In this document: positions 23,801-35,100 of the stretch, one piece after another | Position numbering within the stretch: the first letter of the stretch is position 1 | How the letters are laid out: every line of letters begins with the position of its first letter | Source: Paratinospora sagittata | Lineage: Eukaryota > Streptophyta > Magnoliopsida > Ranunculales > Menispermaceae | Direction: 5' to 3' | NCBI GenBank assembly: GCA_035771175.1 | Contig: CM069607.1 | Span: forward strand, 9,129,501 to 9,193,500 | Length of the DNA: 64,000 bases | Made by a program: the position numbers and the translations under genes | Notes under the pieces: model-generated | Database searches by the model: none | Told to the model about the DNA's origin: nothing | Seen by the model: the letters and a program-made list of their open reading frames with translations, nothing else

Positions 23801-25980
23801 AAACCAACTTGACCTTAAAGATATATGTTTGATTGATTCTCTGCCTAACAACTATAGCTTTTGGGTTTAGTGGCCATGCAACAAGCCATTTGATCTTTGG
23901 TTCCAACTTCCTAGTGACCTTGCTTTTGAACCTCTTTGCAAGCATTTGCCTGTCTCTCTTATTTGAGTATGTTCTACCCCCTATCATAAGCCTGGTCCAT
24001 GTGCTATCATCCATGTGAACGAAAGTATTAATGTGTGCTAGCTTGATATGCATGATTGGACCTCTACCGAGTACCAAGTTTGTGGGTTCAATGATAATCT
24101 AACAAACAGTTACTGTTGGAAATTATACGCCTGATATAGGAGACTATCAGAGTTGGATGGCATGGTGGAGTTTTTTCTACTCAGCACATTCTGGGTGATT
24201 TAAATTTGGGAATCCAGTCTTTGACTAATTTCCAAAACAGATATAAAAAAGGGACAGGATAGACATAGCCCTGCATCTTTCTTGGCTTCATGAGGATGAT
24301 CTTTTCATGCTGTGATTGAAATAGATGGTTGATCAAATTGCATGTTGTTGCTTTCTGAAGCAACTTCTATGAGTAATGTTGTCATGCCCCAGCTTGCTGC
24401 ACTTTTGCTTCTTGGATCATGATATTGTTCAAACTTCTGTTTGGTAGCACCTTCCATCACTACCATACAGTTCTCAACATGCCCTGGATTAGAGTATGCA
24501 ATTGAGCAGTATCTGGATGTAGATTTGATGTAAATTCGTCGCGGAAGCAAGAACGAAAATACACAAAGATAACCAAAATAAATCTATTGATTTGAAATCC
24601 TTGGAAAAATATCAGATCCCTTCTCCTAATGGCAAAAAGCCTTATTTATAACTAACTATCAAATAGAGTCATAAACTGACACAACTTCCTACTACTTAAC
24701 TATGTGGGTTCAACCACCTAGCGTGGGCCCACTAACTACAGGAAACAAAACTAGAAAACATAATAAAAATAAAAGACATGCTAAACACGTTGTGCACATG
24801 TTTCATGTGTCCCTGCATTAGATTCTATACATGATCATATTACATAATATAATCTACCCACTGAACATAAGATGCCGTTGTCGGATTTTCATATCACACC
24901 GAATGCCCACGTCATCCTCATCATACATCCCACATTTAGTGTTCTTGGGCTTTCCGCTATTACTATATTGTCACGCCCTAGCTTGTGCATCTTAGGTTGT
25001 GATAGTGCCTGCTTTGGATGGATTACACCCTTCATTGCTACTCTCATTGTTTTTAATGTGCATCATCACTAGATTATATCTTGAGAAGCTCGTGCCTTGG
25101 TACTGTGGTAGAAGTTGTTGAGGTCATGGGTCTGAATTTGGGACCGGCCTCTCTGGAATGCGAGGGTAAAGTTGGGCATATCGACCCTTCCCTTGGCGTT
25201 TTATTGGCAGGAGCCTCATGCATAGGTTATGTCCTTTTCTTAGCACATACATCTTAGTCTTGTAGTTTGACTCATATTATGTTCTCAACCAACCTGGGAT
25301 ATTACAGGTGTCATAAAAGAAGGTAATAAATGGTTTCAAGTAGAAACGATTCAAAAGGCTTTTTTTTGTCCAAACTAAAATAATTCATAAGGCTTTTCAT
25401 GGTTAAGTGAAAATCCCATCTCGAGAGATTGTTTGTTTCTCATAGTAAACAAAACTATGGCTTTCTATTTGCGACCTAATTATAGTGTTTGCGATCACTG
25501 ATTTAAATGCTCAGTCCCACAATTTTTATTACTCGTTTCTTATTGCAATGCTTGTGTGCAGGATGAGCTGGAGGAGCTAGAGAAAACAGAGAAAGTGTCA
25601 GCTGCATGTCAGGAGTATGTATGAGAGTTACATACATCTAAACATAATTTCATCTGCTACATGGATTTTAGGATGGTCATAATTAATTCAATATATGGTG
25701 ACTTCTAATTTGCTCTTGTGTCTAGCAGACTGCTGTTTAAGATAGAATCCAGACCGGATCCACTCCTTCCTGTGTAAATGACTCACTTACCCTATTTTTT
25801 CGTCTATATGATAGGCCCCTTTTCCAATACTACATACATGAATATAATCTAAGTTTTTCATTTATACTAATCTTCATAATTTTGGTGTCTGACAGAACAA
25901 GTGGCCCTGCCAACCCTTACTGGGATAGATGGTTTGAAGGCCCCCAAGATCCACAAGGTTGCAGATGCTGGATACTTTAA
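17816..25980 (+). CDS. Heterotrimeric G-protein gamma subunit, class A (AGG1/2-type)
   Basis: Join 17816-17917, 25562-25614, 25729-25773, 25896-25980: 285 nt, 94 aa. Every junction is GT-AG and keeps frame. Residues 17-50 form a coiled coil (HRILAELKRLEQETRSLE, then DELEELEKTEKVSAACQE) that pairs with the G-beta subunit. The SRPDPLLPV block follows, then PYWDRWFEGPQDPQGCRC and the C-terminal CaaX box CWIL. The CaaX Cys should be prenylated, probably geranylgeranylated since the box ends in Leu, and the Cys two residues before it may be palmitoylated, placing the G-beta-gamma dimer at the plasma membrane. Length and layout match class A gamma subunits. The first intron is 7644 bp and full of mobile DNA; the other introns are 114 and 122 bp. 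The ATG fits the family N-terminus. Confidence 0.95.
19645..20831. mobile_element. Non-autonomous DNA element, 1187 bp, flanked by a 10-bp repeat
   Basis: The 10-bp word gtgtagatca flanks it (19635-19644 and 20832-20841). The ends are inverted: (a)GGTTCGAAACTTC on the left, and on the right TTTTCGAACCatg, which inverts to GGTTCGAAAA. Inside are two diverged tandem copies of a block starting g(t/a)tcgaaa(c/a)ttcgattt (19648 and about 19915), and an array of tcgaattt(t)(a/g)t words at about 20585-20660. No transposase is seen. The length of the target repeat suggests a Mutator-like origin, but this is inference. Confidence 0.6.
21681..22591. repeat. Interspersed repeat rich in aacccaacc/gggttgggtt, split by a MITE
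   Basis: The left end reads agagtgttcatcctaccaa and the right end tgaatactcct, roughly inverted; both flanks of MITE copy 1 carry gttgggtt words. It resembles dicot MITEs with GGGTTGGGTT interiors. No convincing target duplication was found, so the boundaries are tentative. Confidence 0.4.
22114..22475 (+). mobile_element. hAT-type MITE, copy 1
   Basis: Ends are CATAGTAGTTAGAATCG on the left and CGATTTTGACTACTATG on the right, an imperfect inverted pair. The 8-bp target repeat gttgggtt is exact on both sides (22106-22113, 22476-22483), though the left one lies in a short gttggg run. The interior is made of gattca/gaatcg words and can fold. Eight-base duplications are typical of hAT elements. 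There is no transposase. Confidence 0.78.
22665..22860 (+). mobile_element. Au-like SINE, copy 1
   Basis: The order fits the Au SINE layout: a gctttgaagtaacggttgg start, tgtgacctagagtcacggg (tRNA-type B-box region), atggaaacaacc, gaggttgcatacattg, cccttccctgaacc, then gggagcctcgtgcgttggg and a pyrimidine tail ccttttt. It is diverged and no target repeat was defined. Confidence 0.65.
23220..23569 (-). mobile_element. hAT-type MITE, copy 2 (inverted)
   Basis: Reads as the reverse complement of copy 1: it starts catggttatcaaaatc and ends ctgactactatg. Flanks gttgatag (23212-23219) and attgaaag (23570-23577) agree at six of eight bases, a decayed 8-bp target repeat. Confidence 0.75.
25080..25245 (+). 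mobile_element. Au-like SINE, copy 2
   Basis: Same layout as the SINE at 22665: gtgccttggta, aagttgttgaggtcatgg, gggaccggcctct, gaatgcgagggtaaagttg, cgacccttccc, ggagcctcatgcatagg, then a pyrimidine end. It lies about 320 bp upstream of exon 2. Confidence 0.6.
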
Positions 25981-26295
25981 TTTTCTTTTTTTCTTTTTTT
26001 CTTTTTTTCTTTTCTATTGTTTTTACAATTTAATCCTTGCATTTGTTGTTAGAGGCTTTAAAGGAATGTGTCATTATAGACTTGTTAAATTTAAGTAAAT
26101 GTTAGATGAAATGAATGATCAATTGTGCCCAAAGATCATGAACTCATTCCCAGTCACGGTCCTTGATGCTGTAGAGAAAAAGAGCCTCTATGATTTAGCT
26201 GAAGACATGAAATCCTTATGCTAGATCCAGGTACTGCCTGTGGCCCCTTTTTATCACCTTGATGACAGCGTGAGTGTAAAATTAATGGTGGCATA

Positions 26296-26638
26296 CATAG
26301 TAGTCAGAATCTTGATTTGAATCGCTGAATCGTATGATTTACGATTCGATTTGTTTCAAAACAATTTGAATTGGATTCATGAATTGCTATACCTGTGAAT
26401 CGTAAGTGAATTGGTCCAAATCAAAAGTGAATTGCTAATTGAATCATGATGAATTAATTTGAATTGTAAATTTATTAAAAAACACTAATGTTTCTACAAC
26501 CTTTTTATATATACTTAATATATACAAATATATGATTCATATATGTGTCTTGAGTCGTATGATTCATCGCTCTATATCTCGATTTGATTCATCAAGTTTC
26601 AAAATAATTCACTTTTATTCACGATTTTGACCACCACG
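26296..26638 (+). mobile_element. hAT-type MITE, copy 3
   Basis: Starts CATAGTAGTCAGAATC and ends CGATTTTGACCACCACG. Target repeats gtggcata (26288-26295) and gtggcatc (26639-26646) agree at seven of eight bases. Same orientation as copy 1. It starts about 315 bp after the G-gamma stop codon, so it may lie in or near the 3' end of that transcript. Confidence 0.8.
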
Positions 26639-26646
26639 GTGGCATC

Positions 26647-27440
26647 TGTTCAATTTTCTACCCTTGTTGACTGCTACAATCTTAAAAACACCGATGAAGT
26701 TAAAAAACAGGTCTATTGCCGGGAAAGATTAAGATATCAGAATGATTTGCAGGAAATTGATGTTTCATTGTTCTCTTAGAGCAATGTCTAAAATGCTGAT
26801 AAAGTAACTCCATGAAAATAGCTGAATAGTGACCGTTCTAGGACTTGGGAGTAAAGAAATCAAAATGCTATAGAAAATCTTGTTCAAGGCAAAGAATGGG
26901 AGATCTGAGTTAGTCATTTCTTTCTGAAATTGGACATACCAAAAAATCATAACAAAACTTATTGCAATTCTAATGCCTTGATTGGAAACTCTAATATCTA
27001 CTCAACTCGGCAAAGCTTTTTTTTTTAATCGTATGGGCCAGTTATGTAATCCGTTTTCTCCACTATGCTATGTTAAGATTAAGTCAACATCAATGTTACA
27101 AGTAATTATATCTTTTAAATTATCTTTGTTTATATTATTTATGTTTTCCTTTACTTTTTATTTTATTGTGGATTATTAATACAATATTCTTCCTAATTCG
27201 CATACTCATAGGTCTTCAATGTTTAGAAACTATAATATCTATTACTTTGAAATCCGTATCTCCTATTGAATTGCCCTTGTGGGCTCTTAAAACAATGTAC
27301 TATCACAAACAAGTACACAAGCTTAGACAGAATCACAAACTGGAAGATCAACTTCAAACTCACGACGAACTTGAAGAAAGCATAAGAGACTTACAAGACT
27401 TAAGAGAAAATTCTAAAACACTCTGAAACTTATTACAGAA
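26647..27440. other. Spacer with two small hydrophobic ORFs, unidentified
   Basis: Plus-strand frames 26982-27179 (65 aa, hydrophobic C-terminus) and 27166-27426 (86 aa, hydrophobic N-terminus, then a charged coiled-coil-like stretch HKLRQNHKLEDQLQTHDELE) overlap slightly. I recognise neither. They could be chance frames or an edge of the pararetroviral insert. Confidence 0.3.
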
Positions 27441-29690
27441 GACTCGATGATCAGCAACTGAGGCAGGGCTGGTAGTTATAGAGGATGGGAGACCATTGCG
27501 GACTTCAAACTTCTTCAAATCCGGACAGCTGGAGGATAAGAAGGCATCTGCAAGTGGCTGAGTCTGATGTGACATGAGCATGTACATAAAGTCGATGGAG
27601 ACACGGCGTGCTGGTGAACAGTGATGCTTTTGAAAAAGTAAACAGTGCGTTGTCGGCTACAGTATATACTTTAGCAAAAGTAGATGTATGACACTTTGTC
27701 TTGTTGCGTCGGTAGGAAAATGACAAGATGAGCTGTGTGAGACGAAATCTGTGACTGTTGTTGACGACGTGATTTGGTGGAGACAAGAGCATGTGATGCT
27801 GAGTCAGAAAGTGGTGATGATGATTCACGTGACAGCAGGCGGTGACGGCGAAGGTTAATGTTGTGGATCTTATCGTCTAGGAGATGTTGGTGGAGACTCT
27901 ATCTCCGGAAACAAGGTGATAAGAGGAGATGTTGGTGGAGACTCTATCTCCGGAAACAAGGTGATAAGAAGTTGGCGAAGATGGTAATTCCATCTGAGAT
28001 AAGTGTCTAACTCAGATAAGTTAGAAGGTGATTGTCTGGATGATGGTGTCGTTGACAGAGCTTTGGAAACTGAGAAATAACGTCTGTATTGCTGACTGTG
28101 GAGACATTCACGTACGGGAAGACGAAGAGTGGAAACCTGCAAAGAAGGAAACTTACCTTTGTACACTCGGTGTTTCTTGAAGAAGAATTGAGAGCTGAGG
28201 CGGAGACCTGGAAATGAAGATTTCTTGGTCATCTTTGTCATGGTGAGGGTGCACTCGAAGGATTGGGAGAATGCGAAGGAGAAAGATTTTCTGCTTCGTT
28301 GGAGGAAAGTGATTCAGTTTCCTAGTAAGTTTGTGTGTTCTGGAAATATGGAGGAACAGGCGAAGATGTTTCAGCTTGGTTTCTTCAATGATTTGTTCTT
28401 CAGTCAGAGGAGCATTTGGATTATCAGGACTAAATGGTGCGAGTGCTTCAATTAATGAAAACAAATGATCTTCAGGGATGAACTCTTGAGGACCACGAAT
28501 GATCGCTGGAGGTTGAGTATCTGGATTGCCGTTGATATCATACAGGAAACTGCAAAGACCAGAAAGGATAGAATCCGAAAGAGAACATGAGTATGCTTGA
28601 AACTTCTGAATATAATGCTCAACAACTATTCCCTTATCTGTGTCGGAATAAGGATGATAACATATATAGATAGAAGTCTTGAGTGAAGGATTCTGTTGAG
28701 TATCCTTTATTTCTTGGATCCAATGATTTATAGGAGAAAATAATTAGAGGCAATCTTTGAGTCTTGACGGCAGAGCAGACTGTACTTCCCGAAGAATCTT
28801 GTTGTGGGGAAAAGTAATAGCAATCTTGTATAAACAAGAAACACACCATATGTACCAGTACAGGTGGTCAGTGAGAATGGGTCTGAGATGGATTATGAAC
28901 AGATAAGGATAGGCCTGGTGAAATGGGTTGCCATATTGAAGTTGATGAGGAAAGTCCATGATATGCTTATGGGCAAAGTAAAAAATTTTGGACTGGGCCA
29001 AAAGTAAAAAATTTTGGACTGGACCAAAAGTCTTACTTCATGGGTTGTTTTAGGTTCTGGACTGTCTTGAGGCATAGTAATTGTACAAATGAGAGGAATG
29101 GGTCCAGAAGGAAGATGGAGGTTTATGGGTTTGGATCTGGTTACGATCTTGGGCTCAAGTAATAATGGAAGGCTTGAGAAATTTGTGAGCAGTGAGACTG
29201 GTGAAACAGTTTTGGATTTTTGGATTGGACGGGTTAGGAAATCTGCAACGACATTCTTGGTTCCTTTGATATGTTTGACAGTGAAGTCAAGTTGAGTGAA
29301 CCATTCTTGTATCCTTAACAGTTGTGGAGATGGAACAATTTTGTTCTTGAATTCCAACATTTTTGGGAAGGCTGAATTATCCATCTGGATTTCAAAATTG
29401 ACGGGCCTGAAGAAAAAGACAAACTTCTGTATACCATATTTAACAGCAAGGATTTTTTTTATTGTAATATGGTAATGGATTTCTGCTTGAGAAAATGCGC
29501 CACTCTGATATCCACATATGTAGTGTTTGGCATCCTTGAGTTCGAGAAGAATTGCACCCTAATAATTGTCTGAAGCATCTGTTTGAATAATAATTTGTCC
29601 AGTAGATGGAATCACCAATGGTGGTGGATTCTGACAAATATCTTTCAGATGTTGAATTACTTGAGTATGGGTTGATTGCCACAAGCTCAT
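27440..29690 (-). pseudogene. Endogenous pararetrovirus fragment: RNase H and C-terminal region
   Basis: Minus strand. The RNase H-like part (about 29640-29200) carries I-I-Q-T-D-A-S-D with the catalytic Asp, a TAG where a Trp is expected directly after it, then A-E-I-H-Y-H-T-I-K-K and D-F-T-V-K-H-I-K-G-T-K-N-V-V-A-D. That layout is caulimovirid (petuvirus/florendovirus-like) rather than Ty3/gypsy. Beyond it are further frames (28849-28740, 28464-28153, 28241-27870, 27828-27505) that seem to belong to the viral C-terminal region; its function is unknown to me. Frameshifts and stops break every part. The reverse transcriptase that should precede RNase H is absent. The left limit is uncertain. 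Confidence 0.72.
27881..27970 (-). repeat. 45-bp tandem duplication inside the pararetroviral fragment
   Basis: Two adjacent copies of a 45-bp unit that differ only at the last bases. On the minus strand they encode LITLFPEIESPPTSP twice in frame. Confidence 0.85.
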
Positions 29691-29985
29691 AAGTTGTGCA
29701 TCTCATTGTTGTTGGGTAGTTACTAGCCATAGATAAGCTATAAAATTTATTATCACTGGATTCCATCCAGTTCTTTTTCTTTCAGCCTTCTGATCCTTTC
29801 GTGATCAGCAATTTCCATTGTTAATCTTGACTATTCGTTTCTAAATCTGAAATTCACCGACACAGGTGATTCTCAGTCAAGATAACATAATAGTACTACC
29901 CATATGTATACCCATACAAACAATCATAATATCATAAAGCTTTTAACTTTTTACGAATTTTAAACTTAGGCTCTGATACCAATAT
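29681..29985 (-). pseudogene. Truncated leader and gag start of the deleted second gypsy copy
   Basis: Matches 36072-36395 closely, apart from a short indel near 29890 and scattered substitutions. It includes a minus-strand gag-like start (ATG near 29820, E-I-A-D-H-E-R-I-R-R-L) that soon meets stops. The joint to pararetroviral sequence falls within a few bases of 29681. Confidence 0.8.
29968..29981 (-). other. Primer binding site (tRNA-iMet) left of the left LTR
   Basis: Minus strand TGGTATCAGAGCCT, exact. Its place on the outer side of what should be a 3' LTR shows that the LTR is shared by two tandem elements. Confidence 0.9.
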
Positions 29986-30240
29986 TGTCACGACGCCCCT
30001 GACGTTGGCTGACGTCATGACCGACACAACGTACTATACACTGTACATACTTATATACAATATATAATACACTGTCAGCCTGCACGTACTCTCACAATCC
30101 ATCCCAAACTTACAGAATTTTTTTTTTATACCACAAATCAAATCCAATATAGTTCATTCATTCACACATCACATTTTCATTTCATCATCCAATATATTAA
30201 GCTATATCTATATATGTCCACACATCCCATCTAGATGATA

Positions 30241-30281
<41 letters not shown>

Positions 30282-32101
30282 GTGTGATAAGTAAAATAAC
30301 AAAAATATAAGCTATTTCCTCCAAGCATTCATACACATACCAGACGAAGGCTCAAGTGATTATCACTCACGGATTTTCCGTTTCCCTTCGACTCAATACC
30401 TGAAATATTGGAGGAAATTGGGTGAGCAAACAACAGCTCAGTGAATATAGTTCTTGAGATGACAATTATATACATTTAGAGAAATATGACATTTAAAATC
30501 ATTTCAAACACTTATTCAATACATGCATCATTCAACGAATATATTGTACATGTCAACAACATAAATTGCATGATTTTCAATAACACAATGCACAATCTCC
30601 CTCCTCCGCAAGGCAAGAGAGCGGGTCTAACCCTTGTATGGCCGTTACAAGGTAGCCACAACCTCTCATTACCCAATTCACAGTCGTTTCAAGGATCCCA
30701 ACCCTTGTTAGGACAGACCTACTGACAATGAGGACTCGCAAAACCTCACCGGGTCTAATGCCTAACGAAATGACAATGAGGACTCGCAAAACCTCATCAT
30801 TACAAATTCCAATTGCTAAAATCAGTTTGCATGATCCATAAAACTCAATGCATTATATATAAATATAACATGCATACAATCAAACATTTTATATGCGTAC
30901 AATGTCATACAAGAACCAAATCAAGAAAACTATACTCACAGTGGTTACACGGGGTTTCTAAGCCAACCTCTAAAATCGAGCAACAATATTGCTTCCTCAA
31001 GAGCGTTTATCCATGTCCTTAAGCTCTCAATTTAAACACTGAAATTAACCATAGATTATAATGAGAATCATCATTTATCATATCGGTACCTACTAAAAAT
31101 ATCAAATCATAGCCAAAAATCACGATCTTATTATCGACACGTCCGGAATTTCGTTCTCTACGAATCTATGATTTCAACTCACTGTTAACTGTTCACTGTC
31201 ACTATTTCCTATTCACTATTACTATTCACTATTTACTATTCACTATTCATCCGAAAGATGTAAATTGTATTAAACTTGTCAAACGGTCTCCAAAAATCAT
31301 GAAATGAAATCTAACCACATATTCGGGGTCCCGACAGTCCAGGGAGCATTTTTCTACCTTTTTAGCGGATTTTCATTCACGTTGGGTCAAAACCCCAATT
31401 TTGTCAAAACGCCGCAAAACGGCTCCCATAGCTAAAATTGGTCCGCTAGAATCGTTCCATCTAGCTTAGATAGTAATTTCACGAAGAAAAGGAGTAAAAT
31501 CACTTACCGCGAGGCCGAATTTGTCGCGAATCTCGCGTTTCTCCTTTTCCTTCTTCTCCTTCTTCTCTCTGTTTCTCTCCTTCCGTCCGTCCGTCTTTTC
31601 TCTTTCATTCAACAACTCCTTTCTATTCTTCTTTTCTTTTCTATTTTCTTTACACGTTGGATAGTTACATGTTGGAGAGTGAGAGGTTGAAATTTAAAAC
31701 TAAAAGTTGATATTTAAATGATCCAATGCACCTCATCCTCAATAGTTAACCAACTCCCCATCTTAATATTTCATTTTCATTCCTTCAATCATACTATTCA
31801 TTAATTCATTAAATCATACTCCAATCCACATTTTTAATTAACCAACCCCATAAATTAATCAATTTAATTCAACTCAATTCAACTAATAAAACTTATATTC
31901 TTTATTTAATAATTTTATTTATTTGCTCACATTCCGTAATTATAGCATGTATTTCATACACGCATATATTTAGCTCATACGTATCAAATACGTGTATTAT
32001 CACGCATATATTTAGCTCATACATATAAAATACATGTATTATACATCTCGATATACGCGTACTTCAACGTATATATTTAATTAAAATTGCGGGGTGTTAC
32101 A
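29986..32101 (-). repeat. Left LTR of the gypsy array, 2116 bp
   Basis: TGTCACGACGCCCC to GGGGTGTTACA. It matches 36396-38601 over the whole length. It contains TGACGTCA (30010-30017), an (AT)n run (about 30249-30279), and a cactatt-type minisatellite of about 72 bp (31179-31250). Confidence 0.92.
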
Positions 32102-32114
32102 ATCTCCCCAACTT
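32102..32114 (-). other. Polypurine tract of the gypsy array
   Basis: On the minus strand this reads aagttggggagat directly before the LTR. The preceding bases (ttcgaggacgaaattcc) are the usual end of the internal region in this clade. Confidence 0.85.
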
Positions 32115-35100
32115 AAGGAATTTCGTCCTCGAAATTTAGACTTAAGGAATATTCCTCAAGTGATACTCAATCCCAGAAAACTGCTCCCGCATTTTATATT
32201 TCAGCTCTCATATTTGCTCTTCTTGATACGTGGTATCCTCCCCAACTTAGCGTTGAGTTATATCCATAACAATATATAAAAACTATTATGGACACCTATC
32301 AACTGTGACAGTAGAGCAAATCGGTAAGCCAATGGACCTATCCTCTCAAGGATCTCTCATGGTCCAACAAATGCGAGCTTTCTTTTCATTCCAAATCTCA
32401 TTTGGCCTTTCTGTGGTAAGACCCTTAGCAAAACTAAGTCAGCCACAATAAATTTCAAGGCCTATATAACAACCTTGTGTATTTAATAATATCCTGTGGC
32501 ACCAAGAACAATAACTCCATACTTTCAAATCAACAAGTTGGAGATCTATAAGGCTTATTATCAAGTGCCATCATTATGCTATTATCATAGTTGCTTATAC
32601 ACATAAGTTGACACACATAAAGTATTCCTTCCAACGTTCACCAAACTTCAAGTATACCAGACCCGAGCATGCTCGCAAGCATCAAAGTCACTCTCTCAGT
32701 CTGTCAACCAGTCTGAGAGTACATATCACACTGAGAAGGAGATGAGTACCAAAACGAGTCTGCATCATATATCAGATCTCGACACAATCTTCGGATCTTA
32801 ATCCGACATGAAAAATATCTGAGTACTCCCATCAAATCTCCCTATCTCACACATATACAATCTGCTCAGTCTATCAATAGAATTCTGGTGTTCATTGGAA
32901 GAATATATAGACTTACCAGTCCACTAATGGTTATCCAAATGGTATCATTTCTACCCATAACCCATAAGATACCATTTGAATCCCATATTCATTTAATACA
33001 ATCCATATTATCAATTTCATAACCTTTCATACTGATATCATACTTGTCGCATCATAAATTTTACTATCTGAATATGAGTATCAATTAGCTGAACATGCAT
33101 CCGAGCACAAATATCAACACATGGAGTAATAGAGAGTACACTCATAACTGTAACTCTCATTCACAAACAATCTCCATTTATGGCCTCACGGATAGGTACT
33201 ACTCCAGTTTCAGCTTGTTTCCTGCTCAATGCCTCAGCAACATCTTGGCCTTTCCCAGGATAATAATTTCATATAAAATCAAATCCTTTGAGAATTCTTG
33301 CCACATTTATTACCTCATATTTTTCGTTCAAATAATTACTTCAGACTCTTAACAGCTGAAGATAGTGTGACCTTTAATTATAGAGGTAATGCTCTCATCA
33401 ATTCAAAATAACTACGAACTACATTTTTATTCACTCTCAGGATAGTTATTACCTATCCTTTTGTGTCAATGCAAAATCCAGAACTGGACGTGATATTCAT
33501 CAATCACAATTACTTCCAGGCTTTGAAAATAATAATAACATTTAATACTGTGAGAGCATTTTCCATGCACAACGGTCCACACATTATATAGCATTCATCT
33601 GGTTTAGTTTCGTGAGTGGAACAGATAGCTTCAAGGATCTTTTCACGCACTTTCTATAGCATACAACTAATACCAGAAAACTTCAGATTTTCATCATTAA
33701 AATCAGTTGTCACAGTACTATGATCACTTTGACCTTCCCAGCATCCTTGAAGATACTATTTAAACTAGTCACGTGATCAAAAATTTCTCATCTTACTTAT
33801 AGTCAAAACTCATATTCACCGAGCTTGGCACTCAATCGGTGCTCTCTCAGTGACTACAAGATCATGCCGAGGTGCTATTCATGCTCCTCTCATTTTTCTT
33901 GGGACAATTTTCTATATCATCATCGAAGACTATGTACTCAAGATATGGTTCATATACCCACTGCATCAATCTTATAACGTGATTGACACATAAATTAAGG
34001 TTACAAACATTTCATACTATCCATATCTTGTCTTACAACAGTCTGCATTACATCATTTTCTCGAATTCTTAACTGATGGTGCCTAGAGCTCAAAATGATC
34101 TTAAAGAAAATTTGGCTTCATTTAGTTAATCGAATTCGACCATCTATCCCTGGTAAAGGTATTCATTCTTTCTTGTTATCATGCTCAGTTAACAGTAATT
34201 CATACTTAAACATATTTCACTATACCTTCTTTCCATATTATCACAAATGCTCTCCAAGGTGGCATATCAAAGATAATCAATCTTTTTTTTTTCCATTAAC
34301 ACATGTACTTACCTTCAATCCTCACAATTCCTCAGGTACTCTTTATATGAAGGAATGAATATGCATATTAGACTGGCATCAGTGTTCTATGCTATCAATC
34401 TCCTGTTCAGGTGCAATTTTAATAGTTCATCAGAGAATACTCCAATATATCAGCTCACCACAGGAATTTTAATCCACTGCATGCCTTCTTACCTTACTCT
34501 ACATGGCTTTGTACTAGCCATATGCTTCATGTCCTCGTCAATAATTATCTTATCTTAGATAGAAGATTTTGAGGGTATAAATTTCTCGAGATTCAAAATG
34601 AGAATTTTCCACTTATGCCGCATATTACTTCTTTTTGGATAGACGCTCCACCTAGCATGAGAGGTGACCAGCCAATCATACCCACAAAACATCCAATTCC
34701 AAAAATTTCAGATTCTAGAGCCCATAATTACTTGATGATTCTCATAGTTATTACACATAATCTTTGCTAACCATATCATGATAGATTCTTTCTCCTGTAG
34801 GCATACCCACAATCAATGATGCATTCTTTTAACAGAAGATAATACAATCTGTCTACCATATCACCAGAGATAAAGGACCAGGTAGATCCAACAACACATC
34901 AGAATATACACCATAACCAAATATTGATCATACATGTTATCAACGTCTTACTCATCTTTGGATCTGGTCTTGTATTTACTTTAATTTATTCTCTAAACTC
35001 TGGTGGAGTCACATTGATACAATTTACTGGAGCAGTCCATATCAACTAACTGGAGATTAACACATCTCGTGTCTTTTTTTTTCAGATTGATAATCGACAA

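Larger units (their letters stand above)
17918..25561 (+). other. First intron of the G-gamma gene, 7.6 kb
   Basis: Donor gtaagt at 17918 and acceptor gcag ending at 25561 after a T-rich stretch. The first 1.7 kb (to 19640) looks like ordinary intron with no repeat recognised. The rest carries a 1.19-kb repeat-rich element, two hAT-type MITEs, two SINEs, a repeat rich in (aacccaacc) words, and an LTR-like stretch at about 24530-24860 whose ends I could not define. No second coding sequence was recognised. Confidence 0.85.
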
